Source: Sclerodactyla briareus | Taxonomy: Eukaryota; Echinodermata; Holothuroidea; Dendrochirotida; Sclerodactylidae | Direction of reading: 5' to 3' | Assembly: GCA_026419785.1 (NCBI GenBank) | Contig: JAODTK010000045.1 | Span: forward strand, 310,001 to 374,000 | DNA length: 64,000 bases | Shown: in pieces, positions 47,291 to 61,138 of the stretch | Position numbering within the stretch: position 1 is the stretch's first letter | Layout of the letters: every line of letters begins with the position of its first letter | Made by a program: the position numbers and the translations under genes | Notes under the pieces: generated by a model | Told to the model about the DNA's origin: nothing | Seen by the model: the letters and a program-made list of their open reading frames with translations, nothing else | Databases searched by the model: none

Positions 47291-48016
47291 TGTAAAGGAA
47301 CGTATTTGCATATGGAAAAACAAAAGTCAAATGATTGAAACAATAGGAAACCAATCGCCACGGCACCGGAAAAGGTTGGCAATGTATAGAATGTTGCTAA
47401 TGGAAGAATTAAATTCGGTGGCGGTTCGTTCTGATGGGGTAATCGGATGCACAAGTATGCAGTAGCTCTAATGATGATGTTAGCGTGCAGGTAACAGTGA
47501 CGGGGGTGATCTGGTCATTCCAACAATTTCTAGTTTGTTTTGACGCAATTACTCGTACACTTAATTGACTGTTGATTGGGGGTCTTCACTATTCTACCAC
47601 TTGACGAATGATAATGTCAATACGGTCGTTGTCGGGACCCATGTGGCATTCCCACCCCAACCGATAGGACAGTAGCGCCATACCCCACAAATAGGGGCCT
47701 CATAATATGGCCATTATGAAGAACGAAATAAAACTTTACCATTCTAATAGGCAATACAACCTGCTATTCAGTTTCTTGATTAGGGCATCCTGGGCACCTA
47801 GAATGCCGAGCTCCACCATTTGAACCACCACTCAGTTACCAATCTGCCGGGCTAGGTTTCAGCGGGGGAACATGGGGTAAATGGACACCCCAGGTAAAAC
47901 AGATCCCCCGAGTATACGCTGTAGAAATGTTTGGAATTTGAACACATTTCAAACTATTTTTAGTCTCAAACCAGCTATGCTGGTTTAGCTATTGGAATCT
48001 GCATGTCACTCTACTA

Positions 48017-48017
48017 T

Positions 48018-48057
<40 letters not shown>
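48017..48057. repeat. TCTA microsatellite
   Basis: About ten TCTA units in a row. Confidence 0.95.
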
Positions 48058-48184
48058 TATCCAGTGGGTGTTACCCTTGCCTTTTGGCCCAAACAATCAT
48101 TCGGTGATGGATTGACCCAACTCGACACAATGTTTATTGACTCATGGGACAGTTGACTTTGTGAAGTTCAAGGTCCAATGTCAT

Positions 48185-49330
48185 TAAAGGGGCAGTATGC
48201 CATTATTGTAAAATTTCAAAATGTATCTGCTCCACAAATTTTAATTCACAGTGCTGATGTTTGGTCATAATGCTGCCAACGCCGTACTTCGGGGTATTCA
48301 GATTTTTTGGTCCGAGGTCCCACGTGGAACCCGAGGTCCCATTTAAACAAATTTCACACAATCGTACTTGAAATGCATCTCTTTCCACAAGATTCATTTG
48401 ATGTTCTTTGAAGTTCTTGTAATTCCTTGGTTGGAGGGCATGGGGGTGTTTCAGTAATTTGGGGCGCCAGGCCCATTTGGGGCCCTTGGGTCCATTATCT
48501 GAAAACCACTCGACATCTTGTTAATCTCCTACAAATTTGGTTGCCATATGCTGATGTTCATCATAATGGTGGTCTAGTCGCTGTACCTTCAGGGTGCCAT
48601 GAATTATAGGTACCAAGGCCCAGTGTGGTCCCTGGGGCCCGTCATGGAATTGCAAAATGCTTTCCTCCACAATTTCAGTGCACAATACTACATTCGGGTC
48701 CATAATGATGGTCTAACAGCCGTACCTCTGAGTGTTTCAGGCTTTTTTTGGTCTATTCCCACTTGGCCTGTGGGCCCATTTTATAAATTCCACACAAGGT
48801 ACTTAAATTCTCTCCCCCAAAAGATGAATTGATGCTCTCAGAGTTAATTTCAGTTAATTCAGGGGAAATTTGGAGCTTGAGCCCAGTTTTTGGGCCCTAG
48901 GGCCCATCACTTGGAATTACGCAAAATGCTTCTCCTCTTTACAAGTTTTATTCCTTGCAGTGCTGGCATTCGGTAATAGTGATCATCTAACAGCCGTACC
49001 TTTTGGGTGTTCAAAAATTTTGGTCCAAGGTCCACTTGGCCCATGGTCCCGCTTATGAATTTCACACATGGGTTCTTGAATGCTCTCTTCTCTTCTTCTC
49101 AATCACTCAATTGATTTTCTCAAAAGTTACATTACGGTCTTTGGTGAGGGCCGCTTGGAAGTGTTGGGATTTTAAGCCCAGGGCCCAATATTATGCCATA
49201 TGCAACATCTTGTATCACCTGCAAATTCTGTTTGCACCTGCTGATGTTCCATTTATAATGATGGTCTAATAGCTGTCTTCAGGGTGCCTGCGGCCCATAT
49301 GGGAACATTATTGACTACTAAGACTTTTGG
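48185..49330. repeat. diverged repeats with about 140/280-bp spacing
   Basis: The block TGCTGATGTTC...ATAATGATGGTCTAACAG, then GCCGTACC and GGGTGTT, then GGTCCAAGGTCCCACTTGG, recurs with the anchor GCCGTAC or GCTGT at 48279, 48581, 48719, 48993 and 49271. The gaps (302, 138, 274 and 278) suggest a unit of about 140 bp or a 280-bp dimer. Intervening words TTTCACACAAGG and TGAATGCTCTC also recur. Non-coding. Confidence 0.6.
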
Positions 49331-52300
49331 GGCCATATGAGATCACATGGTCACAGTCATAAAGGGGCACAATAGGCATTGTTTTTAAACAAACTCTTCA
49401 CATTTGTACCTTATTGTACATATCATCTGGTACATTTGTGCAGTTTGGAGCTAACGCACCATTGGTGCTCTAGTTCATTCTCTCCCTGCGCTCGAACGGT
49501 TATTATTGCGTCCAATTCTGGGAATGGACAGCGTCAACTAGCTTATGATGTCAAGATGTTTGAAGCCGTTAACCATCACCCAAAGTTTGTGGCCTGTGGT
49601 TTGCCCGCTGTGGCTGATGCATTGATTAGATCAGTTGGGGCTTGCTACAGTACAAGACAATACCAGCATTATAGGAGTTCACAGTTTGAAGTTCCTGCGT
49701 AGGGGCGATATTCCGCCATGGCAGCATGCCACTCGGACTCTCCCCAAGTCGCGCCCCATCCCCCAGAACTTTCCTAACCACTTGTAGATATTTCGTGTAT
49801 TGGCCGCATTGCACTGGAATCTTCCTATGATTGAATTGTGAGTTCTAGTTTCGTTGTTCAACCCTCACTCGAATGCAACTTAGGGGTTCCTGTGGTAGCC
49901 TTGCGAAGGGTATCACAGGGTGACGCCTTCATCAGATCAGATTTCATACTGGTACAAGATGAACAGGATCTCTTTTAGTCCTAGTTTCTGTGTTTTTCAG
50001 GTGCACTCCACACAGAGCAAGCGGCGGGCCGTGTCATGGGCGTATCCAGATTTGTTCATTGATGAAGGGGGGGGGGGGGGTAGCTGTGGTGGGCGCAGGG
50101 TCCTCGGAGCGTTTTCGAAGTGGGTGGGGGGACACATCGAATGCAATGACCATCTGAGCGGAGCGCCACCACCACCTCGTTTGCGCGGGGGGGCGCACAA
50201 TGAAAATTTTACAGATTTTCATACCCTCTAGATCGACGAACGGCCCTTGCCAGCTCAATAGCACCCATTACCAATTTTGATTTGAGTAAAAGAACAGACA
50301 AAAAGAGTTGTCATTGTGGCATACTAAGATATTACCGAGTTATCACACATGTATTTTTTTATTACCTTTTCTAACTCTGGCTTTTGTTTTGCGGGATCCA
50401 GGGTCAACCGAACGTCTCACTCTTCTCTGTGTATCGGAGGGAAAAGCCAAGCGTTCGGGACCACTCAATTTGAGAGCAGAATTTGTACCCACCCGATTTA
50501 GCAAGTCGGTCACTGGAGACTAACGGCGCGCGCGAACGCGCGAAAAAAAAATGCCTTTTTCCGGGCATTTAGCGCAAAAGACGGCAAAGAATTCAGGCTT
50601 TTTTTCACTTTTTGCTTTTTCCCTTCCCAAATTTTCCGCCCGAGTTTTCATCTCAGAAAAATTGGTGGGGGGGGGGGGGGCAGTTTGCCTCCAAGGCTTT
50701 GAAAATTAATCGAGTGAACGGAATGATTTGAAGCATTACACCGCATAATTATCCTACAACGCCTGGAAGAAAAACGCAATTGCGCGCGAAACCTTGACAA
50801 TTATGCACTTTTGGGCTATTGTCGATTTAAATTCGAGAACTCGTCATGAAGCATGGGTAATCCCTTCCACTTCGGCCTAGTCTTTCCAGATCTTCACCTG
50901 GGGTCCGCACCTGGAATTAGTGGACTGAAGACAATTTCCAATCCAAACGCGATTATTGTTTGTTAGAAAAAAATTGAATCAGTTTAGGTTGATACAAAAT
51001 CGGGCATGTGCCTAAGATGTTTCACATTACGGTCCGGAAGTGGGGGGGGGGACAAACGGATATGAACTCCCCCCCCCCCACACTTTTGAAAGTGGATGGT
51101 ACATGTCCGCCCCGCGTCCCCCACCTGTTTACGCCCATTTGGGGCGGGCTAAGGGAAGTGACGTCCCCATCCTCGTTGGAAATCTTTTCGCTTTCGAGAG
51201 GGCCGAGAATGCAAAATAGTGTTTATATGTGACCAATCACGAGCCGAGTTGTGTACGATCTTATTCTTTCAGTCGGTCACATCAACTTTTTTTTCAATGT
51301 CCTCCAACCCCCCCCCCCAACATTTTTTTCCAAAAAAAAAAGAGTTCTGCTGCCTGATGGTCACTGAATTGTAATTATTCTCAATATAATCGCTTAATAA
51401 GATATCGGTGTCGGTATAAATCGTTACAATATTACCCATCAAAATAGTCTCGATTACCGACTACCGAGAGCGATATTTTGTCGTGACTCCATGTACACCA
51501 TTGCGACAATTAACCGTCGAGATTTGCTAGACAGATAATTAACCTTTTCAAAAAGGCGTGCCCAATAAGACATTCTCAAGAGATAAACCAAACCCATGAA
51601 GAAGAGAATTCCTAGTGTTACAACAAAACTCACAATAGACTCCCAAATATTTGCCACTTGCCACGTGGACGCTTGCTGCCGTATCACTTGTGTACACCAG
51701 TGCCTATTCATTACTACCGGGGACATCGAGAAGATTAACAAGCGGCAGATCATAATTCAAGTTGGCTGTTCGTAGAGAGTTACCAACCACAATGCCCTCG
51801 CGACTTTCGTTGTCACACAAGAAGAGAGATTATTGATCTTAACGGGAAGGTTATTCGATAGCTAAATAAAGCGGACCTGAAAACGAAGAACTTGCTGCTT
51901 TCAAGTCGGTTGAGCATTGTACACGTGATCAAAAAGTACAACAACCCATGGGACTTTAGCAGATTTACCCAGAACCTTGCAGGCCGCGATCTTCCAGATG
52001 AGTTGGATATCATCGATCGAAACCTGAAATGAATACGAACTGACGCTCCGGACTTGCAGAGAATCTAGAGTCGAGAAATTGGACGCCCATTTCAGTACTG
52101 CTGTGAAATGCATAGACATCAAATCGTGGTGGACCGCACCGGACTAAGACTGCCAGCTGACAGGCGGGATGCTATTCGACGTTAGTTAATGTTTTTGTTT
52201 TCAATTTAGTGTAGGTCCATCCTGTGGCGGCCCTGCTACATTCCCCCCCACCCTCACCGCACCCCCGTTGGTCGAAATTTCCGTGTGTTAGGCCTAATTA

Positions 52301-54129
52301 TGAAGCAATTTGGGTTAGGTGCTAATCGTGTTGTTGCTATGACTGGTGTGGCAGTTATTATCCAGCAGTGAGTCAGCAGCTACTATTCGTACCGGGACAG
52401 TCTTGTTCTCAATTTGTGCGGGCTCCCTACCGATAATCTCCCATTAGTCACAAAGGGACATGCACACTCAATCTCAGAGTATCGTTAGTGTGATCGAGTC
52501 ACAAAGAGACACCTCAGTTATTGGGGCATCGTAATTACCTGTAATCATTGACCTGTAGACACGTGCAGAGAGACCACGGGACTTGTCCAAGACTGACCTG
52601 GTATACTAGTGCGTATCCCCCCCACTCACCAAGCATTTGGTAGTTCTATGTACTCGATCGTCTAATCCCCTTCCAGTACTAGTGACCTAAAGGCCCAGTT
52701 TTCCCCATGTGTCCATAATGCGTAAGGTAATGCGGATTCGTGACCACGATTATTGGTGTATTTACGAGATCGTTAATCCGCGATGCGTAATGACCCGAAT
52801 GTTATTACACGTAGCGTCCTAACCCGCATTGCACAGCTATCCGAAGGGGAACGTCCATTTATGGCGACAACTGCTAAAACGTGTACACTTGTGTGCTGGT
52901 TCGTTCACCAAAGGTACACAAGTTAATGTGACTCTGAATGCCGTAATGTAGGACGATGCTTTCACGTAGCCGTCGCTTTTTTGGTATTGATGGATTGTAT
53001 GTGTGCATCATGTGTGTGGGTGTGAGAAACGCTAAAGTGTTTTCCTGACTGTGAACCGATTTAATAAATGAAACAATTCTGATGTAAGACTCCCTGAACA
53101 GCTCGGTCAACCCTAGAATGTGGGATGATGCGTCGATAGCTGAATTTACAGACCGCCTCATCCTTTACTATTCGCATTGCATAAAGCATCACTATCTATA
53201 CATGGGCGTCAATCCTTTCGAAACTGGGGGTGGGGGGGGACGGGGGGTGGGGGGGGTGGCACGAGTCGGACTGCGAATACACTATTCAGCGGGACCGCCC
53301 ACCATTGGTTGGCGCTAGCGCAACTCGAGGAAATTTTGGCTAGTTATCATACCTCCCAGATCGGCCGGTATTTAACAATTTTTTACAATTTGGGTACCTT
53401 GTAACAGATCATTTGAGGGAATTTTTGATGAAATGGTCACTCCAGGTTGCAGGGAACGGTACTTCCGGTACACGAAAGTTGAATTCATCAGCGGCATAGC
53501 TTGATTTTTTTTCAGTGGGGGGGGGCGGCGCTGGGGATGGGGGCTGTATAGTTTATAGGGTCTTTCTTGACCTCTTTTACGGAGCTGATGCAGTGTGGGG
53601 GGGGGGCATGGTATTAAGGTAGAGGCTCGGTGTATTGAATATGGGCTTGTCATACTATTCAATTAAAAGTACTAAAATCTCAGAAAAGTTGCCTACATTT
53701 CATTGAAGTTCATTAGGGTGAACATTCAGTTTCGCTTCACCCTGCTCGTATTCTCCCATTTCCCTTTTCCTGCCTTCCGCCGAATTACGTTCACGTTGCA
53801 ACTACTCTCGAGTTCTCGAGTCGATTTCAACTGGACTAGGCCTAGCACTGACCTGGATGCCTGTGATGATGGCCTTACCCTAACGCTTTTTTTCCTATGC
53901 CAACTGACTGTAACGTCTATAATGGGCAGGAACGTTGACCCATCCCAGCAAATCTTAACCCATCTTGAATAGATACTCCGAGGTTGTGTTGGAAGTTTAC
54001 AGAATAGCGACTATATATCACGGTGTACCATATGGGCAAAATGTAAAGTCGTGTAATGCCACAACTAGACCAGAAACTCGTTGGGGTCAAGCACAGTCGT
54101 CACACCACGATTTGAAAATCTCATACAAT
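49331..54129. other. stretch without recognised genes, rich in G/C runs
   Basis: G runs at 50067-50080, 50667-50680, around 51043 and 53226-53256, and C runs near 51070 and 51310. The 49379-49702 (+) open frame ends in a protein-like section (LAYDVKMFEAVNHHPKF) but has no splice evidence and no family match. Confidence 0.4.
50005..50230. repeat. G-run-containing interspersed repeat
   Basis: GTGTCATGGGCGTATCCAG, a run of 14 G (50067-50080), another G run and GGTTTGCGCG-like GC-rich words. The opening CATGGGCGT recurs at 53200 and 54133. Likely a non-coding mobile sequence. Confidence 0.45.
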
Positions 54130-55020
54130 CATGGGCGTCCTATGGCAGCCGTTTTCCTTTTTTCTTCGGTATTTGGAGATATCAAATGTTTCAAATATTT
54201 CAAATATTGAAGATTCTGCAAAATCAGTTGAAGATATCCCATTATGTGGAAGATATCTTCAAATATTTGACAGAAATATCCTTAATTCATTTGTTTGATA
54301 TCTTCGACTAATTAATATATCATAATTATTTGGGAGTATCTACAATATTTGAAGATATCTGTAATCAATTATTGCTATCTTCAAATATTTGAGATCTCCA
54401 CAGAGGAATTGAGGATATCCGCAATCCGTTTGCTGATATCTACATTTGAATTGTAGATATCAATACGGTGCTTTACTTTGTTGATATCTACATTAATCGT
54501 GGATATCTCCAATTCTATTAAAATAGATCTACAATTCATTTGTGATATCAGCAAGTCGACCATAGATATCTACAATGAATACCGTGATATGTTAAATTAT
54601 TGATATCAAATATTACATTTTTGATATCTCCTATTTGATTGGAATACCTCAAATCGTTTTGTAGATATCTACAATGCAAATTTAATTGAATTGTTGATAT
54701 AAAAATTCCAGCGCGGCCGTTTAGTTTTTTTATACAGCATTTGGAGATATCTTCAATAATTAGGATATCTTCAAATGATGTGACGGATTCTTCTCTTTAA
54801 ATATTTGTAAAGATATCTCCAAATATTGTGATATCCTCCAAATATTTGAAGATATCAGCAATCAATTGAGGATATCTTCAACTATTGGCGATATCCGCAA
54901 ATCATTGAAGATATCTGCAAATAAGTGTGGATTCTACGAAATACGTCAGCCGTTTCACTATATAGCAATTTGGAGATTCTACCATTAGTTGCGATATCTT
55001 CAAATAATGCTTGCCGACCA
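54130..55020. mobile_element. GATATC palindromic repeat island 1 (fold-back element)
   Basis: About two dozen GATATC palindromes occur in 850 bases, spaced roughly 20 bp and joined by self-complementary words such as TTCAAATATTTGAA and CAATTATTG. The head GCAGCCGTTTTCC...GTATTTGGAGATATC at 54150 recurs in weaker form at 54705 (GCGCGGCCGTTTAG) and 54945 (CGTCAGCCGTTTCAC). The inverse of this head closes island 2. Nested fold-back structures with terminal inverted repeats are the best reading. No coding capacity. Confidence 0.7.
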
Positions 55021-56459
55021 CCATTCCTGGTTCAATTGTGGGAACCTTCATGGTTAGGGATTCCGTTAAATAATAGTGTTAATTTTTGGGAAAAATTATC
55101 TTTCCTTTGTTTTTACCAGAAAAATGTTCTGTACCGTTGTTATTCTGGCTGCAATTAAAGCGTACAGTGGGTTTAAAGATTTTTTTTTTTTTATATTATC
55201 GCATGACCTAGAAGATCACAATTGGATTCGTTCAGGCCCAACCTCATGGATAAAATAATTACATACGGACGCCTGGCCCGCCTTTAAATAAATAATACAA
55301 CCATGGCCCGGGCTCACGCCATGGAGCTATCGTGTTACCACACATACATAGGCTACGTACGTACGTGCGTGGGCTACTGTACCGTACTGCCCTACCGACC
55401 GTACCCGTGCCGGGCATTGTGAGGTAAATCTGGTAGGACCCACAGTCAATTCCGCGCTCGCGTCCCATTATGAAACTGATAACATCATAACAGGTTGTAC
55501 AGTCAATGGTTTGAAATTAATTTTCTTCTCATTAAGTATCACACTCATGACTAAAATTATCGTGGGAAATATAACATTTGTTGTACTTAACCTGTTTGTA
55601 AACACACTTTTTTTTTGGTACTTTTTTTTTTTTTCTTTTTTTTTTTATTGGTACTTGTCTTCAAATTTCTCTATGCACGCGACATAAGTCTGCATCCGTT
55701 CCTTTTTCGCTTTCCGACGGATCATCTCCAATAAATATCTGGAGTTTTCCTGGTCAGTCACTCTCCCGTACCCCAAACCCCCATTTTTCGACCTCGGCGA
55801 GTCCGCGCCCATAATAACGGAAAAGAAGAAGTCTGTACTCTCGGCAGCGTAACCAGAAGCCCCGAATGACAACCTCAAAAACGTAACCGACAAGCTTGTT
55901 TTTTTGCCTAGTTTCACACTCCTGGTCCTGCTATAGGCTTGAAGTAGTACTAGAATCTAATGGTATCGGAAATGTAAGCAACAGTGGAAAACGGAATTCA
56001 AAATACGTTGTGGCTTCCGTTGTTTGCTACTTCATCTCTGCCGTCCAGCCTCCTGTGTTTGACGGCATTCACCCGTGAAGCAACCAGTGAGAGATCGTTG
56101 AACATTGTTCCTCTCCAATTGAATTAGAGATCCTTGTAAATTGTTTGGGCGTTTTTTATACCAGCTTAACTTCGTCAAGGTTGGCGTTTTGCCTATACGA
56201 TGCTTCAACGTGACTTAAAACCCGTAAAAATATGCGATGAGAACCAGCCTGCACTTGTCTGAACCGCCATGTTTGCGCCGACTACATATCCGGCCGCCAT
56301 ATAATATGCAATCGCGATAATGCGATATGACGATATAACGAGTAGTCCGAGGTCTAGTACGTGGAGTTTCGCACACTGGCCATGCCGTACCTACCGTTCA
56401 CAGTGGAACTGAGTAATAAACCCAGTGCACTGTGCGGGTTTCAACGAACGTGTACGGAC
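55021..56459. other. DNA between the two GATATC islands
   Basis: Has T-rich tracts at 55180 and 55622-55648 and a patch of ACGTACGTACGTGCGTG near 55360. No gene recognised. Confidence 0.4.
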
Positions 56460-57280
56460 AGCACACGCGCCTTTTTAGTTGTTAATTCAGCATTGGAGAT
56501 ATCTACAATTATTGAAGATCCTCTCCATTCATGTGATATATCTTCAATGGCTTGAAGATACCCCTACAAACTAGACCAGTAGAGCATCAACCCGCGCCGT
56601 TTTGGCTTGTATTCAGTATTGAAGATATCTGCAATGAATTGCAGATCTCTGCAAATGAATTGAGATATCTTCAATCATTTCTTTTGAAGATATCACTATT
56701 CAATAGTTTATTATCTCTATTGATTATGATGATATCTACAAATGAAATTGTAGAATATCTATCATAGATTGTAGATATCAATAATTAAGTTGCAGATATC
56801 AATTAAATTAGCATATCCACAATTCAATTCGAATATCACCAAATAGATTGTGGATATCTCCAAAATGAATTTAGGGATATCATTAAACATTGGCTGATAT
56901 CAACTATTTATTTGTTTGTATCTGCAAACATTGCAATATCGCTCAATAATTGTGGACTCACAATCATTTGAACTATATCTGTAAATCTATTATTGAATAT
57001 CTTCACAATTTGGAGAATCCTCAATGAAATTGTGTGATATCTCTAATTATTAAAGATATTGTCAATTTTTAGTTGATATCTTCAATTATTGGGGATATCA
57101 GTAAATATTTTGAGATGGGTCTCTAATTTAATTAAAGATATCTTCAATTGATTTGTGTTATCTTCAATTATTTGGAGATATCTACATTTATTTGAAGATA
57201 TCTCAAATAAAATTGTAGATATCTCTAAATGCCGACTAAAAAATAAAACGGCTTTCATACTCCCGCGCGGCCGTCAACAA
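56460..57280. mobile_element. GATATC palindromic repeat island 2 (fold-back element)
   Basis: About twenty GATATC sites with the same spacing and linkers as island 1. Heads are at 56460 (CGCGCCTTTTTAG) and 56590 (CGCGCCGTTTTGG). The right end (57213-57280) reads GATATCTCTAAATGCCGAC, then AAAACGGCTTTCAT and GCGCGGCCGT. This is the reverse complement of the head type, giving a terminal inverted repeat of roughly 35-40 bases with the head at 54140. Confidence 0.7.
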
Positions 57281-58743
57281 ACATGGACTTCAATAGAGCA
57301 AAGCGTGTTAATGTTACTTCCGCCGATTTGGCAGGCGGTTTGAAGAAGGTCAGAAGGGAATTTGTTTGAGAGGGGGGTGGGGGGAGGGAGAAGCTAGTAG
57401 CGCAGGAACGTATGAACGTACGAATTTTGGGTGGGGGAGTGCCCTCCGCCCCCCCCCTTTCAAGATTTTTCCGGTGACCATGAGTGGGATTCAATTTAGT
57501 GCACTAAGCACCCAACACTCCTTCATCATAAATATTTCGCATTTCCATTGCCTTATAAATGCGACTTGCTGCTCTGATTCTTGTGCCTTTCTTTGCCAAT
57601 CGAATCGAGGCATTAAGATTTAGTAAAGTTAGATCTCACTTTTCAGTGGACCCGCGCCGAAATCCCCCCTCCTGCCACTTTAGAAAATGTTTTGCACTTT
57701 CAGTTGCCCTTAGAATGCCGTCTGGTGTATTATGACACTCCTAAACACTCACTTTGTTCCAGAAATACATTTTGTATTTCACTTTCCTTAAATGCATCTG
57801 CTATAAGGGCTGTATCTCTTTGCTTTTTCTGCAAATTGTACTGAGCTCCATGCGCAGAGGTAGGATCTCGTGGGGAGTTGGTGGGGATTCTTACCTAACA
57901 GCGGGACCGCAACATGAGGATACGATAACCATTCCTATTTAGGACCGACAAAATTTGCCTGGAAGACTGTACCGCGCTGAAATTTTGCATGTTTTCGGGC
58001 ATTTATATAAATTGGACAGCAGCAGAGGATCGAAAATTCGGCCATGTTTTTTTTTATTTGTTCCCTTTTCGCTGACCAAAGTTTAAGAATTTTGGTCATT
58101 TTCCTCCCGGATTTCTCATCTCAGGGAAAATGTGTACGGCCGTCGCTCCGCCCCCCTCCCGCGGAAAATAATTGTGCAGTTTCACATGTCTTTAGATGCA
58201 ATTTGTTGTCTGAATACTGTGTGTTTTCTGCAAAAAGTGCGCGCACATGGGCGGTGAGTGCCCATTGTTGTAAGATGGTCGAAATATCACTTTCCAGTCA
58301 GGGACCGTCAGATCATCTCAGTCAGTCCTACTAGAGGACCCACGGGACATAGATTTTTGCCACGTTCCTTCCTTCCAATGTTAAATCTTTGAAAAAAGAA
58401 CGCCCGAAAGTCAGGTTCCATTGAGTTCACAGAGGACGGGAACCGGTAGTAAAATACACCTAAGGATATTGCATGCGAAGGCGCTAAAAACAGTTTGCAC
58501 AATTTTGTTACATTAATTAAAAAAAAATACCTTCGTCGCATATTTCCGGAATTTCGCATGTCGGTTTTGAAATTTTGATAAATTCCTGTTAGATTATTAT
58601 CTCTCTCAATTTTTTTTTAATCAATGCCGGCTGTTTCTTTTTGGACCATGGTAAACTTTCTTGTCCCAATGAAGTGTTAAGATGGGAGGCGAGAGCTTCC
58701 TCCTCGTATGTCACGCCTTCAGGGACTAACCAGGACGCGATTT
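57281..58743. other. stretch without recognised genes
   Basis: Contains G-run patches at 57370-57470 with opposite-sense C runs (57450-57460), like other G-run repeats in the window. Nothing else recognised. Confidence 0.4.
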
Positions 58744-60285
58744 CTGATTCCTGACTGAAGTCAGGGAATCTAAGCAGTCACGTAGTGTGTGTGTGTGTGT
58801 GGTGTGTGCGTGGGTAGGGTGTGTGACGACCAGCTTGTAAACGCGATAAATTGATCAGGTATGGTAGTCAGGCTCATTACTTAGTAGTGTTGTTCCCCAT
58901 GATGAGTACATGGACTCTATGGGTTTGGGTCAGGTCAGAGGTCATCTGAGGTCCACCAGAGGTCAAGTCTGAAAACCTTTTATAAACCCGCCTAAGTCCA
59001 GAGGGTTGGGTCTGATTCAAGTTGACATGGGTGGTATAGCTTTCCGATGGGGAGTACAGGACCCTATTGTTTTGTGCAGGCCGGGGAGTGAATTTGGTCG
59101 AAAAAGAAAATTTGTGAAATGTCGAATGTTGGCCAATTTTGGCTTGTAAACACGATAACTCGGCCCCACACGGAGGGATGAAGCTCATACGTGGTATGGG
59201 TGGTCCCTTATGATGAGTACATGAACCCTATTGTTTTGGGGGTCAGGTCAGAGCATCTGGGTCACCAGAGGTCAAGTCTGAAAATCTTGTAAACACAGAT
59301 AAGTCCAGAATTGGTTGGTTTGATCAGGGTGAAATTAGGGGTATAGGGCTATTATGGGCGAGTACAGGAACCTCTTGTTTTTGGTTCAGGCGGGGTGAAT
59401 TTTGGTTCGAAAATGGAAAATTTGCGAAAATCGATATTTTGCCAATTTCGGTTGTAAACACGATAACGCGACCCACCTAATGGATGAAGCTCATAATTTG
59501 TATGGGTGTTCCCTATGATGAGTAATGAACCCTATTGTTGTGGGGTCAGGTCAGAGGTCATCTGAGGTCACCAGAGTCAAAGTCTGAAAACCCTTGTCAA
59601 CACGATATCAGAATGGTTGGTCTGATCAAGTTGAAATTAAGGTGTAAAAAAGTTTTTCTTTATGGGGAGTACAATGCACCCTATTGTGTTTTGGTTCAGG
59701 TCAGGAGTGAATTTTGATCGAAAATAGAAAATTTGTGAAAATTGATATTTTACAATTTGGCTTGTAACATGATAACTGACCCCACCTGGATGGATGAAGG
59801 CTCATACGGGGTAGTTTGTTCCCCATGATGAGTATATGGAAAACTATTGTTTTTGGTCAGTCAGGGTCAACAGAGGGGCAAAGTCTGAAAACCTTGTAAC
59901 ACGATAAGTCAGAACGGGTGGTATGATCAGGTTGAAATTAGGGGTGTATCTTCCTTATGGGGAGAACATGAACCCGATTGTGTGGTAAAGGGCGGGGTGA
60001 ATGAGGCTCATACTTGTGTCGGATCACCATTGATGAGTACATGAACCCTATGTGTTGGGGTCAGGTCGGAGGTACTAAGGTTACCGAGTTCAATTATGAA
60101 AAAACCTTGAAAATTAGTGCGTAGCTTTCTTATAAAGGTACAGGAACCCTATTAGTTTGGTTGGTAAAGATAGGAAAGTTGTCAGTACGTTGTTACGTTG
60201 CCTATAATGAGCGGGTACTATCTCGTGGTATGGCTATGAGTTGACAGAAACAGTCAAGGAATCACTAAGCCTTTTGGCTTTCTGG
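58744..60285. mobile_element. composite element of about 310-bp monomers (array 4)
   Basis: Left end CTGATTCCTGACTGAAGTC with GGGAATCTAAGCAGTCA and a GT run. About four monomers follow, opening with GTAAACACGATAACTCGGCC or similar (58830, 59147, 59450, 59762). The right end is CAGTCAAGGAATCACTAAGC with CTTTTGGCTTTCTGG. The left GATTCC(T)TGAC and right GTCAAGGAATC are inverted copies, and AAGCCTTTTGGCTT forms a small terminal hairpin. This is the most complete member in the window. Confidence 0.75.
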
Positions 60286-60560
60286 TATATTTTCGTCACA
60301 ATGGAATTATAAATTGGCAATAGAATATTGTAAAAAAAGGGCTTGAGGGTTAATTGCAGATTTTTTACAAAGCCATTCCGCATTGGTTGTAAGTGAATTA
60401 TTGTTACCCGAATACAATCATAACAATAGACACAATCGATTGCTCTACATTACCGACAAGCCCAGTTACAGCGTCGGTGTAAATATGTGTAATTGACGAA
60501 TTGGAAGATTAATATTGCGAAATTTGTGCACCTTGAAAAATGAAACAGGGTTTCACACTC

Positions 60561-60576
60561 GGGGGGGGGGGGGGGG
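60561..60576. repeat. 16-base poly-G run
   Basis: Followed by further G runs at about 60610-60619. Part of a G-rich interspersed sequence. Confidence 0.9.
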
Positions 60577-61138
60577 TGGAATGGTACCTCCGCTCCCCAC
60601 ATTTATAACGGGGGGGGGCAGGCACTTACGCCCTTGTCGGAACTTGCGTCGACGATTGGCTTCGGGCAAAGAACACGGACGGTAGTTTTTGGGAATTAAA
60701 CGAAACTATATCGGGACTCTGATTGGCTAAATTTTGAGATACGTCAAGCAATAAACGTTGAATGAAGACACTAATATGTACAGGATCTGAGTGGCCCGGA
60801 CGGCTAGACTGACGCACCTAATTGATTCGACGCATTGCAGATTGTTATGTTGGGGTATAACTCTATTTCTTCAATTGAGGATGTCGGCTAAATGTTTTAG
60901 TTAATCAAGTTGGAAACGTTCAGATGGAGTAGGCGCGGATGTCGCGAGACCGGTCTCGCGTTCTTGAATATTTCGAATACTGGGTACGGTTCGACCGAAC
61001 GCCATACCTACAGTGTTTGATCAAAATGTAAGGCTGGTTCGGGCTATCCGGGTCTCGAATACATCCGGGAGTAGGCTATAACGAAAGGTAAATCGTTCGA
61101 AGATAATGCCATTAATCTAAAATCATGTGTTGTTTTGA

